From assembly GCF_032854445.1 (NCBI RefSeq), contig NC_088295.1, forward strand, positions 62,415,249 to 62,479,248: a DNA stretch of 64,000 nt, given 5' to 3'. The position numbers were made by a program, and so were the translations under genes. This document shows, one piece after another, positions 1 through 11,800 of the stretch. Each line of letters opens with the position of its first letter. Position 1 is the stretch's first letter. The notes below the pieces were generated by a model. The model made no database searches, was not told the DNA's origin, and was given only the letters and a program-made list of their open reading frames with translations. The stretch is from Liolophura sinensis (taxonomy: Eukaryota > Mollusca > Polyplacophora > Chitonida > Chitonidae).

Positions 1-1741
1 ATCGATTATTTAAGAAACGTGTTAATTATTTTGTTGTTCGTATTATTATAATTAAAAGACTATACAGACATTTTGTTTAATTAACGAAATTATCCCCGTT
101 ATAACAGCCGCACACAGTATCCTTTAGAACTGTAATATACTACAGTATTCCTGTGGAATAGCTTGTTTTTTCCTGTACTGCCAAATATGCTGGTTTATGA
201 TAATGTGGTATAACCACATCGCTTCCTGCTATTTGGGAACACAGATTTAACAATCCCACGACTTATACACTCCAAACCATACATACAGCGTCTTACAGAC
301 ATCCGTGTGGTCAGTGAGTATGCTAGGTCATAGGCCGAAAAACATTTACCTATGTACATGTACCTAGTATACTTCTATACCGTGTATGGCGACGTTTTAT
401 GCGCCAGTTAACCTTCACTTGTATATCTGTAGACGCCTCAGGGATCTGCTGATGCATTAAGAAGTCATATAAGTAAAACGCTTCGTACACATAGGCCTAT
501 ATGATTCTATGTCGTACATTTAAACAATCTTGTCCTCTGCTTGAAGCGGTTTTGAAGCCTGTTTTTCAACATTTCAAATAGTCAGCCAGGCACATCCACG
601 GTGTGTGTGTGCGATTGTTTTTTACAATCAAGTCTATCCCAAAGGGAGTTCTCTGTTCGGCTTTTTTTAAACGCTGCGCAAAAAGACGGAATACATCCTC
701 GCAGGCTTACTTTTAAGTAAGTGATATAATTATACATGTATATACACTTGACATTAAGATGTCATTTATTATTATAAAAGTAATTAAAAAAGGTCATAAA
801 ATATTCATATACACATTATGTTATAACAAAAACAACTAAAAGATACAGACCTATAGTGCCCTGAAAGACTCTTTGCGTAGAGTTCACGGAGAAAAAAAAA
901 GATAAATGCCTTGTATTTTAATTATCAACATTAAACAGAGCTAGCTGCATTATACCGATTCAATATATTTGAGGATTCCTATAGGTTTTGTGGATATCCA
1001 GAAAACTATTCAGTAACTTTCTCGTTTTGTTGCAGTGTTATAGTGACGACCTTGCAAACATAGTGCAGTGGTGATTTTTTGTTGTTGTTGTTGTTGTTGA
1101 GTGACCGTTGTGATTTTTTTATTGCAAACCAAGGTATCACATATAGTCCGGCAATAAAGGTAGTATAACGGTAATTCATGTGTTCAGTCGTGTTGGGAAA
1201 CAAGTGTACATATAAATACGCACCACCAAATGTTAGTATAAATTAGCAAAACAAACCCACCCGGATTTTAACTGGTTTGTACATGTAAACCATTAACCCA
1301 GTTAAGCTGCACGGGGGTAAGCCAAGCGTGACACTATTCGAATGAGAGCCTTGTCATATAAACAGCGTTATGTATGTAAAACAAAAGACAAATCAACTGG
1401 ATTGCATAACGAAAGTCATTCCCAGCTAAACAGGACATGGTTAGAATGAATTATAGACTCAAAACAATTGCCCATGCATTGAGAAATCAATCTTGGTTTC
1501 TTTTTGCCTTATTTTCTGCATACAAATCTGCGCGATTATATACTTGCCTCGTTACGGTGTTAATTTAATCCTAATTAATTCCTCAATGGGACTGAATCAA
1601 ATGTGCAATTATTTAGTATTTGATTTAATTAGCGATGTGTAATGATTGGTTTATAATGATTATCCCCGTCACAAGTTTATCAGAATCATGCGGCGCAGTA
1701 TATCTATATAAGCATGTACAAATATATATACGCATCTACAC
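1..1741. other. intergenic sequence, no gene recognised
   Basis: AT-rich sequence with stops in all frames and no recognisable coding exon. The only simple structure is a short (GTT)n run near 1078-1099. Small open frames here have no family signature. Confidence 0.6.
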
Positions 1742-1754
1742 ATATATTAAGTGT

Positions 1755-1998
1755 GTGGGCCTCCGTGGCTCAGTCGGTTAGCGCGCTAGCTCGGCGTAAT
1801 GACCCAGAAGCCTCTCACCAATGCGGTCGCTGTGAGTTCAAGTCCAGCTCATGCTGGCTTCCTCTCCGTAAGTGGGAAGGTCTGCCAGCAACCTGGTCGT
1901 GGGTTTCCCCCCCGGGCTGTGCCCGGTTTCCACCCACCATAATGCTGGCCGCCGTCGTATAAGTGAAATATTCTTGAGTACGGCGTAAAACACCAATC

Positions 1999-2029
<31 letters not shown>

Positions 2030-2036
2030 TACATAT
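1755..2036 (+). mobile_element. tRNA-derived SINE, family A, full length with target-site duplication
   Basis: The head has an RNA polymerase III A-box-like segment (TGGCTCAGTCGG, near 1766) and a B-box-like segment (GAGTTCAAGTCC, near 1834). A body follows, then a tail containing CTTGAGTACGGCG and CACCAATCAAA, and finally A and TA runs. The 13-bp direct repeat ATATATTAAGTGT at 1742-1754 and 2037-2049 flanks it, as expected for insertion by target-primed reverse transcription. It is the best-preserved family A copy here and the reference for the other calls. It is not a functional tRNA, because the acceptor stem is not closed. Confidence 0.85.
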
Positions 2037-2049
2037 ATATATTAAGTGT

Positions 2050-4154
2050 ATGTGGAAACAATCCAGGTTTAAATATCTTTCGCACAAAACTGATAAATAA
2101 ATTTTCAAAAAATACATTGGGCACGTGTGAATACAGTATTGTTACCTGTGCTATTTGAGCAGAGCTATTAAACATTCATATTCTAATCTCCAAGAAAACC
2201 AATTCGCAAAGCAGATGATCATTTACCACCTATCATATGCACAGTTGCCTCTGCTCTGGATTTAATCTCTGTGCTGTAATCCTTTACATGAGATTTAGAA
2301 ATTGCAAAAAATATAGCTCTATATCTTTGACTCGAGAAATAATAACCAATAAATACAAATGTCTGTCTGTTTAAGTAATAATTTCATTGTTTGATGATTT
2401 TTTTACGCACAGATGGAGCTCATGGGGAGTCCTTGTATTATGAGAGGAAAAAATACATGTATCGATTGCGAAAAATACATATCATTCACAGTAGTTCATT
2501 GTTTTGTGACAGATATAGTTATGTATATACGCGTGAACAGAACTCGCATTCCGAAAATTCCGGTTATGAAGCGTATAGTGTAGTTAAATGGTGTGTAGCC
2601 CAAAAGCACTCTCCTATAGTTATCACGCAAAGCAACAATCGCTGTTTTCTTCGTGTACACCTATGTACTCCTATGATAACTTATATCGCAATTTATTAGA
2701 GCTAAATCAGATGGACAGAAAACAAGATGACCTTTTATCCATATTAATTTGAAAAGTGTAAGGGACAGACAGGCTTTGAAAAGGGTTCTGAAGCCAAGGC
2801 AGTGACAAGCCGTACTGCTGGGTCGGACAAAAGCCAACTGGTTCCCAGTATTGGCATGTCGGACCTTGCCAAACGCTGAGAACAAAAGAGTAGTGTCAAG
2901 GCATGTCGCTCCGTCCGCCTGAATGCTCGAATTACAATGGGGGGTTTTCGCTTTTCGGCCGGACAAGGGAGGGACCTTCGTTAATAAATCATGAAGTGCC
3001 CGGCCCTGGTGAACCTGGGCACGGTTTGTGCATCCTCTGGAACGCTGGTTAAGTTTGTTAGCAGTCCTGCTGCCACGCCAGTTTTATTTAAGTACCCAGC
3101 ACAACCCCTTCGTGTGACACCACGACGCGCCACGCAGGGCAACGCTGTTGACTCACCTTCAAATGTAGGCAGTTTAGCAAGGTGTTAATTATGTGTACCT
3201 GTCTCATGTATTCCAGACCCTACTTGCTTAATGTGGGAATCGGAAAGTCTTGCTATTCCAGGAGGGATGGGTGACATTGTTATCGTCGACTTAACATGGC
3301 ATTGCGCATGCATCTTATGCAAACTATAGCATATTTAAAACTATCCGATTGGTAGGATACAATTGTATATACGTGTACTATACAGACACTCGATTTTAAG
3401 TTCATATTTAATCTGCAGATGACGAACAGATAAGAGTACTATTTAAAACAAAAAAAAAACAGTGACAAAAACAATAATATTCAACAGTTGTTTATTAGTT
3501 TCAATATCACACATTGAAATATGGTTTTGGTTGAATTTTGGTGATAAATCCACGTGCAAATCCACGAATTTTAGAAAAATGACCCTTGTACGATATTCCC
3601 AATGGACATATAGATTATGTATGCAAATCACCCTGCCACGCCTGTAATGTGGACGTGCATGTATAGACAGCTGTGAATGGGGGAAGTGATCAGAGTATAT
3701 ATATAGCCCACAGGTATATTCTTGTCAAGATCACTGCATGGATCAACGTAAGTTATGATAAAATGTGAACGACCATCTAGACACGCAAGGAATATACTGC
3801 ATGGCGAACAAATTGTCTAATAAAGCTCTCATTAATTGCAAATGTTAAATTTATATAGTATAAATGAGGTCAAGTAAATCACAAGTGTGATGTTTTTTGT
3901 TTTTTCGATTCATTTAACTGAATGCACTGTTAGAATAGTGTGCAAATCCATACATAATAATATCTCCAAAAGAGCACATGTAAATATAAAAAAGGAGGAA
4001 AAACACAAAACAATAAGCAGTGTGAATATGTTACTCGTCGTGAGAAAATGTGCTTTCTGTAATTACAATAATCATAGACTGTGCATAGACTGGGTGATGG
4101 TTCTTGCCATTCTACGTTTCTGAACTTTGTACAATATTATACCAGCCAAACTTA
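2050..4154. other. intergenic sequence, no gene recognised
   Basis: No exon with family similarity is seen. 2760-3190 is somewhat richer in G+C and open in two frames, but neither frame resembles a known protein or has splice signals that would extend it. Confidence 0.5.
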
Positions 4155-4382
4155 TTGCTCACGCTCGTTGGCTGCGTTTGTCACGTCCTCCACCAGTGGG
4201 ATTGTGCGTTCGAATCCGTCGTGGATCGTTCCAGTGCGACTTTAAGTGAGTAGGTTTGTCAGGTACCGAATGCTATACTCCGGGTACGCCAGCTCCACCT
4301 AACCATAAACCTGACCGACATTATATATGTGACAAATTCTCGAGCTCGGCGTCATACACCAATCAAATAAACAAATAAATGA
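4155..4382 (+). mobile_element. tRNA-derived SINE, family A-like, diverged
   Basis: A clear B-box (GCGTTCGAATCC near 4207) is followed by a diverged body. The 3' end carries the family A tail words (CTCGAGCTCGGCGTCAT, CACCAATCAAATAAA). The A-box is eroded. The head differs from the copy at 1755, so this may be a separate subfamily using the same tail. Confidence 0.65.
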
Positions 4383-5227
4383 GAAAAAAAAGGAAATTGA
4401 CGGTTAACGTTGTCCTAATTGTCCAAATTGTAGCCCATTGCATTTTGTATCACATAAGCGTTCTCAGTGGTAAAAAACAAACACGTACTGATGTGCACTT
4501 GTAACCGCAATCAAAGTGCACCATTCATTTGATGATGCCGCAGCACAAAGCTCAATAGTAAAACTTCAACACAATATACGTGTGGTTTGTGCCATATACA
4601 CACATACAGTTTTATAGCATCTTCATCGCATTAAGGTGGGCTGCCATCGAGAGTGCGTATTTGACCAACAGACCATCTCGTTAAGGGGCTGAACTGGGAT
4701 TTTATCAGCTGAGTGCAGCACCCAACATAAGAAATGACTTGTCACTGACAGCAAAGTCAATACCGGCCGATGGTCTTTCCCATTTCGATCGACACGACGT
4801 TTGCTTTCTCAAAAACCGGAATAGGCCCTGTCTTTAATCTACATGTCAAGAATCTAACACAATATGATGATATTTTCTATGCAGAAAATACGATGACCAT
4901 GACATGTTTTCAAACTGATGGTGGTTAATATAGGTAGCGCGTTTTCAGACAGACGTTTCCATTGATACATGTATGTAAACTAGTCTGTGGACAGATGGAT
5001 TAGTTACCCCTTTATACATGCATGTCAACTCGGATAGAATTATTAGTTTCCATTTCCGGACAAACGTATACGGACACTTTCATGTAACATCCGCTAGACG
5101 TATTTGTTTCCATTAACATATACATGTACAAACGTACTATATAGTTTCCAATGACACTTGCTTGTATAGTCGGACAAACGTACGTTGTACTTCCTAATAT
5201 CACATACATGTATATACACAGCGTAGC

Positions 5228-5300
5228 ACTGATTCTAGTGCTGGAAGGTGTATGAGACATTTCCGGGTTTCGAGCCTGCGACCTTGGGGGTCAATCAATA
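5228..5300 (-). mobile_element. short tRNA-like SINE, family C
   Basis: The reverse strand has a B-box-like GGCTCGAAACCC followed by a tail containing CAGCACTAGAATC. The same order of words recurs at 38009-38095. The tail can form a small hairpin (AGCAC/GTGCT). Two copies support a dispersed repeat, but its boundaries are uncertain. Confidence 0.45.
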
Positions 5301-5883
5301 CATCAACCATCAAGACCATTCGCCCAACAGGTCTTGTTCAACACTATGAGGCCTGAGAGCCTTGGTTCGAAACCAGGGTTGGTCTAGAATATGTACTATG
5401 CCCGTTCTAATTGACATCCAAAAATTGGCATGTTGCCAAAAGCCTACCGGTCAGCTACCACACATTTTTGTGGAAAACAGGTGTGGTATCAGCCAACATA
5501 TTTTCAGCACTTGAATCGGTGGTATACACGGAAAGTTGAGGTCCGATATAACGATAATACTCTTTCATACATGTAATGTTCAGAGCGTATTTGGTTCCAG
5601 TGGTACACACTGTTCCTTGACTGAATAACTGTAAAAATATCATAGTAAATACTTTGTGCTCAGTGTGTGTCTGGTTAAGTTTTTATCAGTTTTTGAACAG
5701 TATGCTGACTAAAGAGTACCTGCATCGAAGAATACTTCGCTTTGCACTCTTGAAAAAAATACTGAAATATGTCACTTAAAATGCAAAGTTAACATCCTTA
5801 ATTATACTCTGTGAGAGTGCAATGCTCATCAGACGCATTGTATATAACCTGTTTATTTGATCGGTGCTTGACGTCGTATCCGA

Positions 5884-6197
5884 ACCGCTTCGGTGGCCTA
5901 ATGGCTGGAGAGTCCGCCTAGAAGTCGGCAGACCCCTGGATCAAATCCGGGCCGGGTCATATCAGACTTTAAAAATGGCACTTGTTGCTGCCTCGCTTGG
6001 CGCTCAGCACTGAGAGACTAGATCAAGGAAACATGACTGGGTGTGGTGTCTTCGGCATGACGCCTTAGTGGCGGCAGCTCTATGGCGGCATGGACTCGCC
6101 CTGCCACAGGAAGACACAATATATATGTACATACACCTAATGACTCCTCGTCGTCATATGACTGAAAAATTAGTAAGTGCGACTTAAACCCCAATCA
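5884..6197 (+). mobile_element. tRNA-derived SINE, family B
   Basis: The head has an A-box-like GTGGCCTAATGGCTGGAG and a B-box-like TGGATCAAATCC. The body contains CTGCCTCGCTTGGCGCTCAG and TGGTGTCTTCGGCATG. The tail has CGTCGTCATATGACTG and a decayed TTGAGTACGACGTTAAACCCC core. Related copies are at 38997, 39658 and 45978. Confidence 0.8.
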
Positions 6198-6205
6198 TAC
6201 GTACG

Positions 6206-6285
6206 CCGTACGCAGGAATATCGCACTAAATACGACGACAACCAACATTACGGTTGGGGGAAACCGCGCAGAGTACGCGGCGAAA
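6206..6285 (-). mobile_element. SINE family A fragment
   Basis: Read on the reverse strand this matches the 3' part of family A, with words such as GGTTTCC-like, CATTATGG-like and GAATATTTCAC-like remnants in order. It directly abuts the family B copy. It is strongly diverged. Confidence 0.45.
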
Positions 6286-7218
6286 CTAGTGCAATGTGTA
6301 TACAGCATATACATGATGAGGCAATACACTACAGTACACACGAGCAGACATGTAGATACTCAGGGCCTCCTGTTCAGGAACAACATCATGACGCTTCTTC
6401 ACACCCCATGTCTTTAATCTCATGCCAAGCACGATAGAATCTAGAAATTGCCATATTTCATCAAGCATTTCTTTGACTACATGTCAGTTTTTACACTAAG
6501 TAACAGATGTGTGTAACAGACCACTTGAATTAAGAGAACCTTTGATCGCATTGACTAGCCTAGTGAATCTAGACACCCTCCCAGCATGATCATTTACTCT
6601 ATAAATCTGTTCCAAGACATTTTATAACTTTAGCTGGTTAATTCTGATAAATGAGCATTTTTGAATATCAACTATAAACATATGAACTAATTACTTAATG
6701 AAAAACATGATTTTTTTAAAATTTCAGTGTTCATCTTCTCAAAGACTGCAACGATGACATGATATGGGATGGGGTTTTATGTTCATCGCCGCTGAATTCA
6801 ACGAGGAAAGAAGCGAAAAGGGCCAAAAACTCAACCCCTCTCCACCCCACTCCCCACTTCGGTACAACAAACTGAAGTAGGCTTTAGTAGGGTTTAGTAG
6901 GCTAACAGTTGTTTTATATACTGGAACTAATATATCAGTCCCAGTTTTATATGACCGTCTTAGACTTAATTATTTTCTTGTGTAAAAAATTGTCCATAGC
7001 ATTTGCATGTGATATTTCTCCTGATCTATCAAATCAGGATGACTCGTTTAGTCTATATACAGAAAACAACACGTATGATATGATTGGATGCTGTTGGGCC
7101 GTGAAGCAGTGAATTACTCAAGCGGAACCCTTATCTTGACTTACCAGGTACATGTGTTTGTCGGCTTATACTAGATTGTCAGAAGTTAAAGAATGGAAAC
7201 AGGTTCAAAGTAGTGTGT

Positions 7219-7277
7219 CGTCGTCATATGACTGAACAATTGTTGAGTACGACGTTAAACCCCAAGCACTCACTCAC
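7219..7277 (+). mobile_element. SINE family B tail, extreme 5' truncation, with target-site duplication
   Basis: Only the last 59 bp of family B is present (CGTCGTCATATGACTG, TTGAGTACGACG, CACTCACTCAC). It is flanked by a perfect 14-bp direct repeat, TCAAAGTAGTGTGT, at 7205-7218 and 7278-7291. The duplication shows it inserted as a truncated copy and did not decay from a longer one. Confidence 0.85.
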
Positions 7278-7504
7278 TCAAAGTAGTGTGTGCTGGATTT
7301 GAACTCCAGACGCTTTATTCTTGAAGTCTTGCAACAGAAGCCACAAATGTCATAGGCTTGCCCGAAGTGGCGTTAAGCCACAATCATTCATTCATTCATT
7401 CATTCATAAACTTGTTCTGTATGCATATTAAAGGAGATACCTTAATTAATAGGTGTACTGGTCAGCATGCCACAGGTATACAGACACCATCGAGATACGA
7501 CAAG

Positions 7505-7550
7505 ATCATGTTGAAAGCGGTGTTAAACACCAAAAAAGTAAACAAATAAA
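7505..7550 (+). mobile_element. SINE family A tail fragment
   Basis: Contains a diverged tail ending GTGTTAAACACC and then an A-rich AAACAAATAAAC stretch. A neighbouring stretch at 7355-7405, with (ATTC)n, may be a similar remnant. Confidence 0.4.
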
Positions 7551-7602
7551 CATTGGCATGCGCATTTAGTTGTAGTGTAAAGAGTTACACTGCTAAAGAG
7601 CG

Positions 7603-7660
7603 AGGGTGTTGGTGGGGGGGGGGGGGGGGGACTGTGAGGGAGTGGCGGGTGGGGGGAGCG
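7603..7660 (+). repeat. G-rich low-complexity tract
   Basis: A run of about 17 G (7614-7630) is followed by further GGG runs, giving possible G-quadruplex character on the + strand. Polymorphism or assembly error is likely in such a run. Confidence 0.6.
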
Positions 7661-8159
7661 AGGGGCGTCATGGGCATTTCAATGCATGGATAAAATACAA
7701 TCCAAATCAGAGTTCCAATTCGGCTGATGATATGTTGGCAATTTTTTAAATTTATTTCGTTTGATATTGTAAATTTTATGCCATTATATAAACGTTTTAC
7801 TTCTAGTGAAGACATTTATTTATATTAAATACGCGCCACCCTTCTTGAATACACTTCATGTCAACTGCATTTTGTTTTGTCAAACAACTCGTAATTAATT
7901 CAGATGTTGTGAATTGGGGGATTTTGATTAATCTTGACCTAAATACACTGTACATATAGACTAATTTCTCTTAGCTTGGCTGAATACATTAGGGTTGTTC
8001 CAATAACCGTATGGCGTTGACAGGTAAATGTGCCGGTATTTTGCTATGTATCGGTACTGTACGCCTATACGCCTGCCTGTGTTTTACACCCAAGTTTCTT
8101 CACACTAAGAAACAGCAACTTCCCCGTAGAGAGTGAAGGAATTTTGAGTTTTCTGTAAA

Positions 8160-8673
8160 TGAGATTTGGCATGCACTGATGCGCGGCTCGGTTCCCCCAT
8201 TTATTATGAGCCCACGGGGGGGGTACAGACAGCCAGGCTATTCGTCAACTTCTTGCCTGTCATTGCTCCCGTCTCTACGCTTCTCCTGTTACCCGAGGCG
8301 CACAAGACTGTGCCCTTCTCTGGGGGTGTGAGGTCGTGAAAGCTCGCCAGTTAAACTCTTCGCGAACATCGCTGGATGGAGAATTCGCTCTCTATTATAC
8401 TGGCATATCGAGCTATCCGCGCCAGGCGGTCAATATTATGTGCAATCACGTATTCGGCTCTTGTTCGGACATGAGGCTTGTTTAGAACAGGCTATCCCCC
8501 CTACAAGTCGGAACGTCTCCCGAGGCGCCCTCAGCGACATGCGCAGAGAGTCGCACGTGTTCATAAACAAATTTTCATGAGAGCGGAGGGGCAAACTTAG
8601 TCGGGGGTTGTAGTTGGATCTAACTCTTCTTAACTCCAGTAGTCTTACTGCTGAGCTCAAAACGCTTTTTAAC
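8160..8673 (+). promoter_or_regulatory. probable promoter and 5' UTR region of the quaking gene
   Basis: This stretch is richer in G+C and CpG than its surroundings and directly precedes the quaking start codon. It has short upstream ATGs in other frames. An in-frame TAG at 8611-8613 closes the coding frame upstream. No TATA box was identified and the transcription start was not located. Confidence 0.4.
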
Positions 8674-8800
8674 ATGGGAACTGAAACTAACAAAGATGAT
8701 CGTAACTCACCCGAGTATTTACAACAGCTACTAAAAGACAAGAAGCAAATCCAAGCATTTCCAAATGTGTTTGTTCACTTGGAACGACTGTTGGACGATG
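8674..8800 (+). CDS. quaking exon 1 (start codon, QUA1)
   Basis: ATG at 8674 lies in a good context (AACATGG) and is the first ATG after the in-frame TAG at 8611. It encodes 42 codons plus one base, including [12 protein letters not shown] and HLERLLDD of the QUA1 homodimer helix-turn-helix. Donor GTAAGT at 8801, phase 1. Confidence 0.92.
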
Positions 8801-11800
8801 GTAAGTTTACCGCACCGCATGCTTGAAAAAGACGGGTGTAAAGCACGATTTTAGCTCTTATAACCTTGTGTGCCTGCTTCCTTCTAAAACTGACATTCTG
8901 GTGGATAGTGGGGTGGCTCTTCCATCACTGTGTGCTGTGTTTGTGTCGATAAAACTGGGGGTTAGACGCCGAGAAGTTGGTCCGTGTACGCTATGGCGGA
9001 GAGTCGGACCGTAGTTGTTGGGGTGTAAGTTTCGACACTTCCCGGTTTGCTAATCAATCGATTTTAGAATCAGCTGTTCAGGGAATCGGCCTGATTTCAA
9101 CCATGTTTCACTGATTAGCCTGTGTGCAACAAGTCTGATGTCTCTGTGCGTTAGTTTTGTATGGAGGAATGCGTGACGTACTAGCGATTCGTGGGACTCA
9201 GTCGAGTTTGTGCATTCCTTAGCTGGTCAGCCATTTTGAAAACTTACACCCTTGAGTGAGCACAGAGTCGCAGCTAAACTTAGCAAACCAGTTATATACT
9301 TCAGGCTGTAACCTGCTTACAGGTCTGTTGCCACAGCACACCAACCTATGTACATGGCAAGTCAAGTAGACCAGCTTTTACTAAGTATGGCTGATAGAAA
9401 ATTTGCCAGCCTCCTGATGTGTAGTGCCTGCGTGAAGACAGAAGTTTGACAGGACAGCTGGTTGAAAACTTAGTACTTAGACCCCCAGTAAACAGACCAT
9501 CCTTACTCACAGGGATAGCATCTTTTTTACGTGCTCTGCTGTAAGGTTCATTACTGAAGCTCAGAAAGAAAAACTTAAGTAATTGAATATTAACAATAAT
9601 CTTACATTCTGTTTAATGATAATACTGCTGTAGTATGTATTATATACATTCCAAACTTGGCAATAAAATCTAAAATGATTGATCCAAAAAGTAAAGATGA
9701 TCTTTAGCCTACAAATGAATTTTACATTTGAAGTGTTAAGTTTCTATTTAAGTAATGAGGGAATTGTTGTGATGAAGTTAAAAATTGAAATGGTTTTCTA
9801 AGTGGCAAAGGGGGACTTGTTAACAATCTGTCTGTTATGTTCTCGGATTCTTTGATCTAATGTATCATTTTATATTTATTTAACTGTTTTTTTGAGAGTG
9901 ATACATCGTTCCAGGTTAAACTCCTGCCCGATTCATATATGCTGACATCAGCTGTAAGCTGTATTACTGTTTACCCCTGGAGCTATCTTGGTGCATTGTA
10001 GCGTATCAAAGAAACAAAAATTCTACCTCCCATGGAGTTTTTTTATTGGTTTTGCACTGAAACTAACAAAATGCCGTTAGTTGTCAAATATTTTGGATAT
10101 CTTAGGATTAGTGAGAGGGAAGGGTAATTATAAAATCTGTTGGCTTTTAGTAGTACAAAACAGTTCCAACATGATAAATATGCTAATCAGTAACATTGTT
10201 GGTAATAATAGATAATAGATGTAAGCTAAGAGAGTATAAAATTACGATTAAAATTGTCTTATACATATCCTGAGGCTAAGAAGATTTAATTTAGGCGATG
10301 AGAATATCTGGGTGAGCTGGATATGCACATGTAATTGTGGAGGAGTGAGGAAATAAAAAGTTAGCTAGTATACTTGTACTACAGCAGTGTCGCATGTCAG
10401 TTGATGCTTCACCTGAACAAATAGATAAGTTACTGTTAATCTTCAACCTTTTCAGCCTCTAAAGCACCTTTTTTCAGTGGAATTTATGCTTAAAATTACT
10501 ATGAAAATAATGCTAAAATAATTTGGGGCATTGAATGAATATTTTGGTAAGCGCTTGCACCAGTTGTTTACCATCATGAATGAGAGTGACAAGAAATCAA
10601 GTTATATTTTGCAAGAGAACTGCTCAAGTACATTCCAAAGCTAGGGGGTTAGATTGAAGTCTGACACTGATAAAAAGTTTCCTGTTAATTATTGGAAAGA
10701 AAGATGGAGTAAAGTATTGATCATTGTGGACATGTGTTTTGAGTGTAACTCAAACTCGTGTAATCAGTGTAACACCTGATGACGTGTATCAGAGGAGTGC
10801 TTGTTCTACAGATTGAATTAAACTCAAGTGTTATCTCGCGGTCAGTTGATAACATGCAATGGAATACTCCTAGGCTCTCCATGGACTAGGTGTCAAAATC
10901 ACTTGTCTGATAAGCCGGATTTGCTGATAACGTGTCCACAGCAAAACTGTCATTTGTCAGTTATATGCAGTCTGCNNNNNNNNNNNNNNNNNNNNNNNNN
11001 NNNNNNNNNNNNNNNNNNNNNNNNNNNNNNNNNNNNNNNNNNNNNNNNNNNNNNNNNNNNNNNNNNNNNNNNNNNNNNNNNNNNNNNNNNNNNNNNNNNN
11101 NNNNNNNNNNNNNNNNNNNNNNNNNNNNNNNNNNNNNNNNNNNNNNNNNNNNNNNNNNNNNNNNNNNNNNNNNNNAGTTATATGCAGTCTGCCCATTAAT
11201 TGTTTTTGAAATAATTTGTGTTGCTTACTTCCATTGGCAACGCCTTTTGTGAGACATTTGCCTGCAGAATGGCTCAATGATTCTATCTGTTTAAGCACCA
11301 TAAACTTGCAGATTAATGATTTGAAAATAGTGTGCTTTTAATTCTAACTTTGTCACACGATAAAGAGGTTTGAATGTGTACTTTGATATGTGTTTCATTT
11401 CTGCCAAGTTGGTTTACCTGTACATGTGCAATTGCAAGTATTATAGCTGTCTAAATTTTAGTGCTCTTTTATACGCAAAGTACCGTAACACTGCAGTCAC
11501 CGTTAAGAACGCTAATACTTTTACATTTTTTTAACTTAAGTGACAGTTATCAAATACATGTACATACAGCAGAGGGCTGAGTTCCTAAACCTACATGTAC
11601 TGTGTAATGGAACTTGAACAGTTTTAAACTACATTCAGCATAGTGACTAGTGTTACTGGTGTAGTACTTATTCCCCCTCCCACTGTGGAATTATAAGCAT
11701 AAGCCTCTTTGTCATATAAACTTGTACCAGCTTAAGGATTACTACATGTGAAATGGGTTATGTTCCCAGCGATTAGAGGAGCCAGTCAAGCTTTGCATAT

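Noticed and set aside
1759-1840. A functional tRNA gene, because A-box and B-box-like words are present.
   Set aside because: The arms do not close into a cloverleaf, and the sequence runs into a SINE body and tail with a target duplication.
8614-8673. A longer N-terminus for the quaking protein from an upstream TTG.
   Set aside because: No ATG exists between the in-frame TAG at 8611 and the ATG at 8674; the family domain starts after 8674.
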